In this document: piece by piece, positions 51,814 through 60,591 of the stretch
Position numbering within the stretch: position 1 is the stretch's first letter
Layout of the letters: the number at the start of each line of letters is the position of its first letter
DNA from: Bacteroides intestinalis DSM 17393
GTDB taxonomy: Bacteria; Bacteroidota; Bacteroidia; Bacteroidales; Bacteroidaceae
Direction: 5' to 3'
Assembly (NCBI RefSeq): GCF_000172175.1
Contig: NZ_ABJL02000008.1
Span: 2,046,001-2,110,000 of the forward strand
DNA: 64,000 nt
Program-made: the position numbers and the translations under genes
Notes under the pieces: model-generated
What the model was told of the DNA's origin: nothing
The model's input: only the letters and a program-made list of their open reading frames with translations
The model's database searches: none

Positions 51814-52569
51814 TTACGTGTTATTCACTATCCAGGACTTGAACTCGGACGCTTTGTTCTTACTGATATAGATACGTCCGGGAGTTTCTACATCCAATGT
51901 TACCAGCAAACGGTTATCAAACCAGATCGTTATATCCGTCACGCTATTCCTTGCTATGATGAATTGCTTATTCGCCCGGATGAAATCTGCCGGATTCAGA
52001 GAAGCCATTATCTGTTCCAGTGTTTTGGAGTATGGATACATATTCCCGTCTTTCAAGTAGATACAGGTGTTTTTATCCGCTGTATAAAAGCATGAAACTT
52101 CTTTCAAGCCAATAGGTAACAGCTTATCTTTATATGGAATTAATAACTTGTCTTTATATTTAGGAGTCGGCATCAGTTGAGTCAATTTAGATAAGTAGTG
52201 AATCACATCCTGGTGCGTCAGTTTTTTGTATTTATCCAGCGCCTGTTTTACATCTTCCACCTTGACAGGTTTTAGCAAATAATCAATGCTATTCACCTTG
52301 AAAGCTTCTATGGCGTATCTGTCATAAGCCGTCGTGAAAATAATAGGAGTTTCCAACTCCATTTTATCAAAAATGGTAAATGCCGAACCGTCCGATAAAT
52401 GAATATCCATAAATATCAAATCCGGTGCAGGATTCGATTGCAGCCAATGAATGGTTTGGGTCACGCTTTCCGTATTACCGACTATTTGAATATCATAAGA
52501 GACTTCACCAAGAATATCCACCAGATTCTCATAAGCGGCAGTCTCGTCTTCTACAATCAACACTCTCAT
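51814..52569 (-). CDS. LytTR-type response regulator
   Basis: 251 aa; start taken at 52569 (MRVLIVEDETAAYENLVD). Receiver domain with acceptor Asp in DLIFMDIHLSDGSAF and KPVKVEDV; LytTR DNA-binding domain from about 150 (YKDKLLPIGLKEVSCFYTAD). It follows the kinase gene by about 20 bp and lies directly upstream of the TonB receptor operon, reading the same way, which suggests it controls that operon. Confidence 0.93.
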   Translation of the reverse strand: MRVLIVEDETAAYENLVDILGEVSYDIQIVGNTESVTQTIHWLQSNPAPDLIFMDIHLSDGSAFTIFDKMELETPIIFTTAYDRYAIEAFKVNSIDYLLKPVKVEDVKQALDKYKKLTHQDVIHYLSKLTQLMPTPKYKDKLLIPYKDKLLPIGLKEVSCFYTADKNTCIYLKDGNMYPYSKTLEQIMASLNPADFIRANKQFIIARNSVTDITIWFDNRLLVTLDVETPGRIYISKNKASEFKSWIVNNT

Positions 52570-52589
52570 ATCTCTATGCAATTTTGATG

Positions 52590-53723
52590 TCAGTTCTGTT
52601 TATTTAAAGGAAGATATACTCTGAATGTATTTTCATCACATTCTATCCGTATTTGCCTGTTCATCAACAAGGCAAAACGATTTTCCAGATTTTTCAACCC
52701 GGTTCCGTTCGTATCAGGAGGAGACAATTTAGGATAAATGGGATTACTCACCACCAGTTCTTTTTGCTCGTTCAGCCTGATGATAATTTCCATTTTATGC
52801 TCACTGTCTATCATATTATGAACGGTCACATTCTCTACCAGCGGAAGCAGTGAAAGCACAGGCAACGTCAGTTCATCCTGCATAACCTCATCCACCTGGA
52901 TCGAGAAAACCAGTTTATTGGCAAAGCGTACTTCCATCACATAACGGAAAGATTGAATAAACTCCAGTTCTTCCCTCAAAGTAACCAGTCCTCTCTTATC
53001 ACTTTGAAGAATATAACGGAAGATATCAGATAATTCATGCACATACATCAACGTTTTTTCATCATCCTTCTTCCGAATAAGCGATTGCACTCCATTCAAG
53101 GAGTTAAAGAAAAAATGTGGATTGATCTGATTAGCCAACGCATCACATTGGCTTTGCAGATTCTCTATACGTAGACGTTCTATCTCACGCTCTTTTTCAC
53201 GCTGTGCGGAGTATAACATGGAAATATGCCCGATCAGCGTACACAGAGAACACAGAATAAAGAATTGGGAGATCAATGTACTACCCAGAAAATCAGTACG
53301 GATACCATAAGAGTGAATCCAATAGGAAATAGACGCAAAGCCTGCATAGGCAGCCAATGAATACAAGAAGTTACGGCCAAAACGTTCCTTAAACTGCGCT
53401 GTCGACAGTTGTCGCAAATTATAACGTAACAACAGACAAATCAGTCCCCAGAAGAAAAAGAAACGATAAACAAAATACCAATAAAAACCCGTACAACTTG
53501 CTCCTTCCAGAAATTTTATATCCCACGGCAGACAGGCTATATTAGGGTATATGATAAAGACTGCACTAATCAGACCAACCAGCAGCAGTTTACGACTTAT
53601 ATAAGTATCAAATGAGAGCATAAAACATTTCTTCTTTTCTACAAAGAAAGATATTTTTTTTGAGACTTGACAGTACCAAAGAATCAAAACGAAAAAATAA
53701 GGTATAAAGACGAAACCACGCAT
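52590..53723 (-). CDS. LytS-type sensor histidine kinase
   Basis: 377 aa from the first Met; an alternative start at 53621 (MLSFDTYISRKLLLVG) gives 343 aa and fits the family better. Four to five membrane helices (to about 185), a short coiled coil, then the His_kinase domain: LANQINPHFFFNSLNGVQSL with the acceptor His, and an HATPase with NGTGLKNLENRFALL. No periplasmic sensor domain; typical of Bacteroides LytS-like kinases. Confidence 0.92.
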   Translation of the reverse strand: MRGFVFIPYFFVLILWYCQVSKKISFFVEKKKCFMLSFDTYISRKLLLVGLISAVFIIYPNIACLPWDIKFLEGASCTGFYWYFVYRFFFFWGLICLLLRYNLRQLSTAQFKERFGRNFLYSLAAYAGFASISYWIHSYGIRTDFLGSTLISQFFILCSLCTLIGHISMLYSAQREKEREIERLRIENLQSQCDALANQINPHFFFNSLNGVQSLIRKKDDEKTLMYVHELSDIFRYILQSDKRGLVTLREELEFIQSFRYVMEVRFANKLVFSIQVDEVMQDELTLPVLSLLPLVENVTVHNMIDSEHKMEIIIRLNEQKELVVSNPIYPKLSPPDTNGTGLKNLENRFALLMNRQIRIECDENTFRVYLPLNKQN

Positions 53724-53941
53724 AGAGAATTAAAACTCCGAATAAATTTGGTGGTTATAAAAACAATGCCCAAATTTGAACCCCGAAAATAAAGACAGGA
53801 ATATAAAATCCTCATCGGAGGGCATTATAATCAATAATTATAGTGCCGGATAAGATGAATGGTGAGAATCATTCATCCTGTCCGGCACTTTTTTTATGCC
53901 ATATCTATAGCTTCTACTAAATTGATGAAAGAATAAATTGG

Positions 53942-55273
53942 ATGAAAGAATTAGATTTGACACAGGGCAGCGTCCCTAAAGTACTATTACAATTTGCGGT
54001 TCCATTCCTGATAGCCAACGTGCTCCAGGCCCTTTACGGAGGTGCCGACCTTTTTGTTGTGGGACAATATGATGACTCTGCAAGCGTAGCGGCCGTAGCC
54101 ATTGGTAGCCAAGTGATGCAAACCATTACAGGTATTATCTTGGGTATTACCACCGGAACAACCGTACTGATTGCCATTGCAACCGGAGCGAAAGACGACC
54201 GACAAGTGGCGTCTACAATCGGTTCTTCCATTTGGTTGTTTTCAATTATCGGCATCGTACTTACTCTGGTCATGGTATTGTTCCATGACCGAATTTCCAG
54301 CTTGATGCACACTCCGACAGAAGCTATGGAAGATACGAAAAGTTACATTCTGGTTTGCTCGGTCGGTATACTGTTTATTGTAGGCTATAATGTCGTGTGT
54401 GGTATCCTGCGCGGACTGGGTGATTCGAAAACACCACTCTATTTTGTGGGACTGGCCTGTATAATCAATATTGTCCTTGACTTTATATTAGTGGGAGCTT
54501 TTCATCTCGGTCCTACCGGGGCAGCCATTGCTACTGTAACGGCACAAGGTGTCAGCTTTACGATAGCACTCTGGTTTTTATACCGGCGCGGATTTCATTT
54601 CGAGTTTACACGACGGGATATCCGATTGAATAGAGTTTTATCTAAAAGAGTACTGACCTTGGGTGCCCCCATAGCATTGCAGGATGCATTGATCAATGTT
54701 TCATTCCTGATAATCACTGTGATTGTGAATCAGATGGGAGTCATTGCATCAGCTTCTCTGGGTATAGTCGAGAAAATTATTGTTTTTGCCATGTTACCTC
54801 CTATGGCTATATCATCGGCTGTAGCCACAATGACAGCACAGAATTACGGTGCAGGACTTATACAGAGAATGAATAAGTGCCTACTTTCCGGAATAGGATT
54901 TGCTCTTATTTTTGGCCTATCGGTTTGCCTGTATTCGCAATTCCTGCCGGAAACGCTCACGGCATTCTTCACTAAAGATCCTGCGGTGGTGACAATGGCA
55001 GCAGAATATCTACGGGGATACAGCATAGACTGTGTTGTGGTCAGTTTCGTTTTCTGTATCAATTCTTATTTCAGTGGACAGGGAAATTCGCTATTCCCTA
55101 TGATTCACAGTCTGATAGCAACCCTCCTGTTCCGTATCCCGTTATCTCACTGGTTCAGTCAGATAGACAGTTCTTCACTGTTTATCATGGGCTTCGCTCC
55201 ACCCATTTCTACAGTAGTTTCCTTATTTATATGTATCTGGTATCTGAGATATACACGAAAAAGAAATTACTAA
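53942..55273 (+). CDS. MATE family efflux transporter
   Basis: 443 aa with about 12 hydrophobic segments and the two-halves pattern of MATE exporters (DLTQGSVPKVLLQFAVPFLI, then KRVLTLGAPIALQDALINVS in the second half). It exports cationic drugs or metabolites using a Na+ or H+ gradient. Monocistronic on the plus strand after a 200-bp gap that carries a hairpin AGTGCCGGA...TCCGGCACT near 53840-53890, probably a terminator. Confidence 0.92.
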   Translation: MKELDLTQGSVPKVLLQFAVPFLIANVLQALYGGADLFVVGQYDDSASVAAVAIGSQVMQTITGIILGITTGTTVLIAIATGAKDDRQVASTIGSSIWLFSIIGIVLTLVMVLFHDRISSLMHTPTEAMEDTKSYILVCSVGILFIVGYNVVCGILRGLGDSKTPLYFVGLACIINIVLDFILVGAFHLGPTGAAIATVTAQGVSFTIALWFLYRRGFHFEFTRRDIRLNRVLSKRVLTLGAPIALQDALINVSFLIITVIVNQMGVIASASLGIVEKIIVFAMLPPMAISSAVATMTAQNYGAGLIQRMNKCLLSGIGFALIFGLSVCLYSQFLPETLTAFFTKDPAVVTMAAEYLRGYSIDCVVVSFVFCINSYFSGQGNSLFPMIHSLIATLLFRIPLSHWFSQIDSSSLFIMGFAPPISTVVSLFICIWYLRYTRKRNY

Positions 55274-55485
55274 AACACAATTTCCCTACTTTTAGGTATT
55301 GCCTCCCTTACTCAAGAAGCGTAACTTTGGCAAGAAATAAAAGTAGCCTATGGACCCCGGAAGAAAAGGTGAGGAACAGCAAAAAGAGAGAATTTATCAA
55401 AGTATAAGTTCTCTTTTTTTTGAATGAATTTGAATATTGTTCTTTTTTGCCAGATCGTATTAACTCTAATAATTTCCAAATAAAA

Positions 55486-56304
55486 ATGAAAAAGAAATAT
55501 GAATTTAAGAGTGTAGTAGCTGAAACACTGCTGATACCTCTTTACATGAGAGCCAAAGAAAGTCGCCGGAAAGATGCCATCTTGCGTGATCTGCAAGCCG
55601 AACAACTGGTAGAAAGTATTGAATATGATTACTCTAAATTTGATGGTGCCAAATTGAGTGCCATAGGATGTGTCGTACGTGGATTATACTTTGATAATAC
55701 CATCCGACATTTCATTGCCACACGAAAAAATCCGATAATAGTGAATGTAGGTTGCGGACTGGATACCCGCTATCAACGTATTGAAGAACACGACAAAGCC
55801 ATATTTTATGAAATGGATTTACCCGAAGTAATCGACTTGCGACGTGATTTACTACCGGAACCTGCGGGCGATCATTACATAGCCGGTTCTTTGTTAGAAA
55901 CCCAATGGATGGATGATCTCCGCAAAAAGCATCCCGAAGGAGAGTTTGTCATTGTTATCGAAGGTGTACTGATGTATTTCTATGAAAAGCAAGTACGACA
56001 ATTACTCACCCGATTGGCCGACCGATTCAGTGGTGGTGAAGTATGGTTTGATGTGTGCGGACCTATGATGGCAAACTCCAAGTATATTAAACCCGACTCA
56101 CTACGGGGGCACGAAGCACAAATCCGCTCCGGCCTGAAAGACGGGCATGAGGTGGAAAACTGGGAACCACGCCTGCAACTTATCGACCAGGCCCTCTACC
56201 AGAGATTCTTTCCCAAAAGATGGGGATTCGGCGGAAGGCTAATAGGGCTATTCCCGGATATTTGCAGGAAGTTCAGTTCGCTGTTGGGGTACAAAATTAA
56301 ATAA
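55486..56304 (+). CDS. LCM/TcmP-type SAM-dependent methyltransferase
   Basis: 272 aa; start taken at 55486 (MKKKYEFKSVVAETLLIP). Class I methyltransferase: motif I IVNVGCGLDTRYQRIEEHD, IFYEMDLPEVI, and EFVIVIEGVLMYFYEKQV. This is the leucine-carboxyl-methyltransferase-like/TcmP group, which methylates carboxyl or hydroxyl groups of small molecules; substrate unknown. It is convergent with the AraC gene and shares no intergenic space. Confidence 0.87.
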   Translation: MKKKYEFKSVVAETLLIPLYMRAKESRRKDAILRDLQAEQLVESIEYDYSKFDGAKLSAIGCVVRGLYFDNTIRHFIATRKNPIIVNVGCGLDTRYQRIEEHDKAIFYEMDLPEVIDLRRDLLPEPAGDHYIAGSLLETQWMDDLRKKHPEGEFVIVIEGVLMYFYEKQVRQLLTRLADRFSGGEVWFDVCGPMMANSKYIKPDSLRGHEAQIRSGLKDGHEVENWEPRLQLIDQALYQRFFPKRWGFGGRLIGLFPDICRKFSSLLGYKIK

Positions 56305-57195
56305 CTACGCTCTGTACTCGTTTGGTGTCATCCCCACCACCTTTTTAAACAGACGGCTTAAATGATGTGGATATTTGAAGCCCAGTTCATAGGCAACTTC
56401 GCTGACAGTCTTATTCTCATCATAAAGCCGTTCTTTTGCTTTCTCTATCACAAAGAGCTGAATGGATTCCTGAGCTGATTTACCTGTTTCTTTCTTTATC
56501 AGATCCCCAAAATAATTAGGAGAAAGATGCAATCGGTCTGCAACATATTGCACGGATGGTAAACCGACAGTTTGCGGTTGGTCTGATTCAAAGTAATCAC
56601 TGAGTAGATTTTCAAAACGCACTAGAATATCTTTATTTATGTTTTCACGCGTAATAAACTGACGGTCATAAAAACGCTGGCAATGGTTCAGCAGAAGCTC
56701 AATCGTAGAGGCTATAATATCTTTACTATGCTTATCTATGGCACGCTCCAATTCTTCTTGTATTTCAACAAAACAATTAAGGATAATCTGCCGTTCACGC
56801 TCAGACATATGCAAAGCCTCATTAGCCTCATAAGAGAAAAAGCTGTAATCTTTCATTTTACGTCCCAGCGAAGTACCTCGCAGCAAATCCGGATGAAAAG
56901 CCAATACCTTACCTTGAGGATTCAGTGTCTCTCCGTCATCATCAATTCCCGCCACTTGACTAGGAGCCACAAATACCAGTGTACCTTCCTGATAATCGTA
57001 CGTACTACGTCCATAAGACAATTCTCCACACTTGAGCTGTTTCAGAAAAATACAGTAGAAACCAAAATTCTTACGTCCATGCTTTAAAGATTTCAATGTT
57101 GAAAAGTCAACCACACTAACGAGCGGATGCAATGTCTCCACTCCCATTACCATATTATACTCCTGAATAGTATTCAATTTTACGATTGTACCCAT
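56305..57195 (-). CDS. AraC-family transcriptional regulator
   Basis: 296 aa. N-terminal cupin-like sensor region (about 20-150), then C-terminal double HTH: VQYVADRLHLSPNYFGDLIK and VSEVAYELGFKYPHHLSRLF. Divergent from the first aldo/keto reductase gene at 57440 with a 245-bp shared control region, so it most likely controls that gene. Confidence 0.93.
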   Translation of the reverse strand: MGTIVKLNTIQEYNMVMGVETLHPLVSVVDFSTLKSLKHGRKNFGFYCIFLKQLKCGELSYGRSTYDYQEGTLVFVAPSQVAGIDDDGETLNPQGKVLAFHPDLLRGTSLGRKMKDYSFFSYEANEALHMSERERQIILNCFVEIQEELERAIDKHSKDIIASTIELLLNHCQRFYDRQFITRENINKDILVRFENLLSDYFESDQPQTVGLPSVQYVADRLHLSPNYFGDLIKKETGKSAQESIQLFVIEKAKERLYDENKTVSEVAYELGFKYPHHLSRLFKKVVGMTPNEYRA

Positions 57196-57398
57196 AATCT
57201 GAATAATTTAATCTGATGACAAAAATAACAGTTTTCTTTCAGCATTCCATCACTTGTATTGCAAAATCTGTAATATTGGCATAAGAAACTGTAACCTGTG
57301 TATACAGTTCATTATCAAGTATTCAATCAATATTTTAAAACCGTAATAATGGTGTGCAATGCAGTAATCTGTCTATTTACAAACTTCATCCCACAACT

Positions 57399-57406
57399 TA
57401 CCTTTG
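57399..57406 (+). promoter_or_regulatory. -7 promoter box of the aldo/keto reductase gene
   Basis: TACCTTTG fits TAnnTTTG, 34 bp before the ATG at 57440. The -33 box is weak, in line with an AraC-activated promoter. Confidence 0.5.
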
Positions 57407-57439
57407 CAACATAAAAAAAACTGCAAAAAGACAAGAGTA

Positions 57440-58423
57440 ATGAAATACAGAGAATTAGGAAAGAGCGGACTTAAAGTTTCCGCATTGGGTTTGGGTTGTA
57501 TGGGTATGAGTCACGGTTATGGTGCTGCCGCTGATAAGAAAAAAATGATTAACCTTATTCATCAGGCTATAGAAAAAGGAATCACTTTTTTTGATACTGC
57601 TGAAGTATATGGTCCATACACCAACGAGGAATTAGTAGGTGAAGCCTTAGAATCTTATCGGAAAGATGTAGTCATTGCTACCAAATGTGGTATTCAGATG
57701 GTCGACGGCAAACAAATTGTCATTGGTAAACCGGAAATAATACGAAGTTCCATCGAAGGTTCCCTCAGGCGTCTGCGGACAGATCATATCGATCTGTACT
57801 ATCTACACCGTGTGGACCCGGATGTTCCTATAGAAAAAGTGGCAGAAACCATGAAAGAATTAAAACAAGAAGGCAAAATTCTACATTGGGGACTATCAGA
57901 AGCTGGTGTACAGACCATTCGTCGGGCACATCAGGTCTATCCGCTGACTGCCATTCAAAGCGAATACTCCATGTGGTGGCGCGAACCGGAGAAAGAATTA
58001 TTGCCCACTTTCGAAGAACTGGGTATCGGTTTCGTCCCCTTCAGCCCGCTGGGTAAAGGTTTCCTGACGGGAAATATCAGCAAAGACACACAATTCGGTA
58101 AAGACGATTTCCGCAGTATCGTTCCACGCTTTACTGCTGAGAATCTGAATGCCAATCAGGTTATAGTTGATTTTGTGAGAAAGCTGGCGGAAGAGAAGAA
58201 TGTAACGCCTGCACAGATTGCATTGGCTTGGGTACTTGCTGTAAAACCCTGGATCGCTCCCATTCCGGGAACCACCAAACTGAAACGCCTGAAAGAGAAT
58301 ATACAGAGTATAAATGTGGAAATAAGCCCGGAAGAGTTGACAAGGATAAATGATACACTTAATTCTATTCCAGTGTCAGGCGACCGCTATCCGGCAGAGT
58401 TAGCAAAAAGAGTAGGCAAATAA
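57440..58423 (+). CDS. Aldo/keto reductase
   Basis: 327 aa; start taken at 57440 (MKYRELGKSGLKVSALGLG). NADPH-dependent barrel reductase: GITFFDTAEVYGPYTNEELV (catalytic Asp and Tyr), the catalytic Lys in VVIATKCG, DLYYLHRVD, and the cofactor site IPGTTKLKRLKEN. YajO/Gcy-like AKR group. First of two AKR genes on this strand. Confidence 0.93.
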   Translation: MKYRELGKSGLKVSALGLGCMGMSHGYGAAADKKKMINLIHQAIEKGITFFDTAEVYGPYTNEELVGEALESYRKDVVIATKCGIQMVDGKQIVIGKPEIIRSSIEGSLRRLRTDHIDLYYLHRVDPDVPIEKVAETMKELKQEGKILHWGLSEAGVQTIRRAHQVYPLTAIQSEYSMWWREPEKELLPTFEELGIGFVPFSPLGKGFLTGNISKDTQFGKDDFRSIVPRFTAENLNANQVIVDFVRKLAEEKNVTPAQIALAWVLAVKPWIAPIPGTTKLKRLKENIQSINVEISPEELTRINDTLNSIPVSGDRYPAELAKRVGK

Positions 58424-58517
58424 ACAAAGGGCTTAAAATAATACAATAATCTACAATGTCCGGGAATATTAAGGAAGTAAAGTGTTTTAATATAAAATCA
58501 ATAAAGAGAAAGTTATT

Positions 58518-59360
58518 ATGCAGAAAGTAAAATTAAATAATGGTATCGAAATGCCAATTCTCGGTTTCGGTGTATATCAAATCGAAGATCAAGCTTTGTG
58601 TGAACAATGTGTATATGACGCTATTGAAGCAGGTTACCGTTCCATAGATACGGCTGCCGCTTATGGTAATGAAGAAGCTGTAGGAAGAGCCATCAAACGC
58701 AGTGGCATCCCCCGCGAAGACTTGTTTATCACTACCAAACTCTGGATATCAGATGCCGGTTATGACAAAGCAAAGAAAGCCTTCGAAGCATCCATGAAAC
58801 GTTTGCAACTCGATTATCTGGATCTGTACCTTATTCATCAGCCATTCAATGACTATTACGGTGCTTGGCGTGCTATGGAAGAATTATACAAGGAAGGTAG
58901 AATTCGTTCCATCGGCGTCAGCAACTTTATGCCCGACCGTCTGGTAGATCTGATCCTTCATAATGAAATCACACCTGCCGTCAATCAGGTAGAGACTAAC
59001 CCTTTCTACCAACAAATCGAAGCAGAGGCATTCATGCAAGAGAAAGGTGTTCAGGTTGAATCATGGGCTCCATTTGCCGAAGGAAAAAACAATATGTTCC
59101 AGAATGAGACATTAGCGTCCATTGCAGGCAAATATGGTAAATCCATTGCACAAGTTATATTGCGATGGTTGATACAAAGAAATATTGTCGTTATCCCGAA
59201 ATCCATCCGTAAAGAACGAATTATTGAAAACTTCAATGTATTCGATTTTGAACTGAAAAAAGAAGATATGAAAAAAATAGCAGCACTGGATACTAATACC
59301 AGTTGCTTCTTCTCACATCGTGATCCGAAGATGGTAGAGTGGCTGAGCGGATTACATTAG
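58518..59360 (+). CDS. Aldo/keto reductase (2,5-diketo-D-gluconate reductase type)
   Basis: 280 aa. Motifs: GYRSIDTAAAYGNEEAVGRA (Asp, Tyr), LFITTKLWI (Lys), LYLIHQPFND (His), and VIPKSIRKERIIENF (cofactor). AKR5-like group. It follows the previous AKR by 94 bp and may be co-regulated by the AraC protein. Confidence 0.93.
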   Translation: MQKVKLNNGIEMPILGFGVYQIEDQALCEQCVYDAIEAGYRSIDTAAAYGNEEAVGRAIKRSGIPREDLFITTKLWISDAGYDKAKKAFEASMKRLQLDYLDLYLIHQPFNDYYGAWRAMEELYKEGRIRSIGVSNFMPDRLVDLILHNEITPAVNQVETNPFYQQIEAEAFMQEKGVQVESWAPFAEGKNNMFQNETLASIAGKYGKSIAQVILRWLIQRNIVVIPKSIRKERIIENFNVFDFELKKEDMKKIAALDTNTSCFFSHRDPKMVEWLSGLH

Positions 59361-59396
59361 AAACACTCCAAGTCCCAATACATTTCAATAAGATCA

Positions 59397-59428
59397 TTTG
59401 CATACAATCGGCATATTAGTTACTTTTG
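59397..59428 (+). promoter_or_regulatory. Promoter of the HxlR gene
   Basis: TTTG at 59397-59400, a 20-bp spacer, and TACTTTTG at 59421-59428: full Bacteroides consensus, 26 bp before the start codon. Confidence 0.7.
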
Positions 59429-59454
59429 TAGAGTGTTTTATAAATCAACCTAAT

Positions 59455-59823
59455 ATGAATAGAATAAATATACCCAATAGCTCTTATGCCGATTGTCCTA
59501 TTCGAATGATATTATCACGTATCAGCGATAAATGGTCAATACTGACTCTCTTCACTTTGACACAGGCTCCTGTTATGCGATTCAACGAACTACAAAAGAC
59601 AATACCGGATATATCTCAGAAAATGTTGACAGTCACCCTCCGTACATTAGAAGAAGACGGATTGGTAAAAAGACAAATCTATGCACAGGTTCCCCCAAAA
59701 GTAGAATATTCACTCACTAAAAGAGCTATGTCTCTACTACCACATATAAACTCTTTAATTTCGTGGGCGCAGGAAAATATGGAAGATATAATCAATGACA
59801 GAAAAAAGCATAAGAGCGAATAA
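59455..59823 (+). CDS. HxlR-family transcriptional regulator
   Basis: 122 aa; the ATG at 59455 is chosen since the promoter -7 box lies inside the longer frame from 59398. Winged helix with the family start CPIRMILSRISDKWSILTLF, recognition segment RFNELQKTIPDISQKMLTVT, and wing RTLEEDGLVKRQIYAQVPPK. HxlR proteins often sense electrophiles or aldehydes; nearby AKR genes make this attractive. Confidence 0.92.
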   Translation: MNRINIPNSSYADCPIRMILSRISDKWSILTLFTLTQAPVMRFNELQKTIPDISQKMLTVTLRTLEEDGLVKRQIYAQVPPKVEYSLTKRAMSLLPHINSLISWAQENMEDIINDRKKHKSE

Positions 59824-59881
59824 AAAATCGCCCTTATGCCTTTTCCAAAAATGGTATTATAAAGTTCCCAGAAAGACTTTC

Positions 59882-60568
59882 TTACATCGCTTTCCAAAAC
59901 TTCTGGAAGTCCTTGTACCGTCCGTAACAAACCAGTTCGTCACCAGCTTGTACTTGATCATTTTCAGGTAATTCATTCATCACATCATGTTCTGTAAATG
60001 AGATGCCCAGACAGTTCTTTAAAGTCTTGGCACGCTTCAATGCTAATAACTTCAAACCAAATTCTTTATCCAGATTCAATTCATTGGCATAGTATCCTAT
60101 CATTTTTTCCGGCACAGTAAATTTCACTACATAATAATTTGAGTCCACCCTGAATGTTTCCATATTGGCACCAAATTCCAACAGATGTACCAAACCACGA
60201 GCAGCATCTTCCTCCGGAGTTAAAATCCGTTCCAAATCAAAAGCCTCAAGTACGGAACGATGGACATTATCAATAGCCCGCGCATAGATATGCTCCACTT
60301 TCTGTTGTTTCAGTAAAGCCACTACACGAATGGAAGCGCCAAAATTCTCACCAATAGCCACTACTACCACATCCACTCCATTTAAAGGAAGAACTGCAAG
60401 CGCCTGCTCGTCAGTTGCATCCAATACAAAAGCTGTAGCTATTTTTTCTTTTATACTATCTACACGGCTTGCACTCACATCCGCACCAATCACTTCGTGC
60501 CCCAATGCCGACAATTCCTCGGCAAGCATGTGTCCGTAATTTCCTAAACCGATAATAATATACTTCAT
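59882..60568 (-). CDS. TrkA/KtrA-type K+ channel regulatory subunit
   Basis: 228 aa. RCK-N Rossmann domain with MKYIIIGLGNYGHMLAEEL and VVVVAIGENFGASI, then a TrkA-C domain (about 140-225). Binds NAD(H)/ATP and gates the membrane subunit encoded 23 bp upstream. Convergent with hxlR. Confidence 0.93.
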   Translation of the reverse strand: MKYIIIGLGNYGHMLAEELSALGHEVIGADVSASRVDSIKEKIATAFVLDATDEQALAVLPLNGVDVVVVAIGENFGASIRVVALLKQQKVEHIYARAIDNVHRSVLEAFDLERILTPEEDAARGLVHLLEFGANMETFRVDSNYYVVKFTVPEKMIGYYANELNLDKEFGLKLLALKRAKTLKNCLGISFTEHDVMNELPENDQVQAGDELVCYGRYKDFQKFWKAM

Positions 60569-60591
60569 ACTATTTATTTTACTACTAATTA

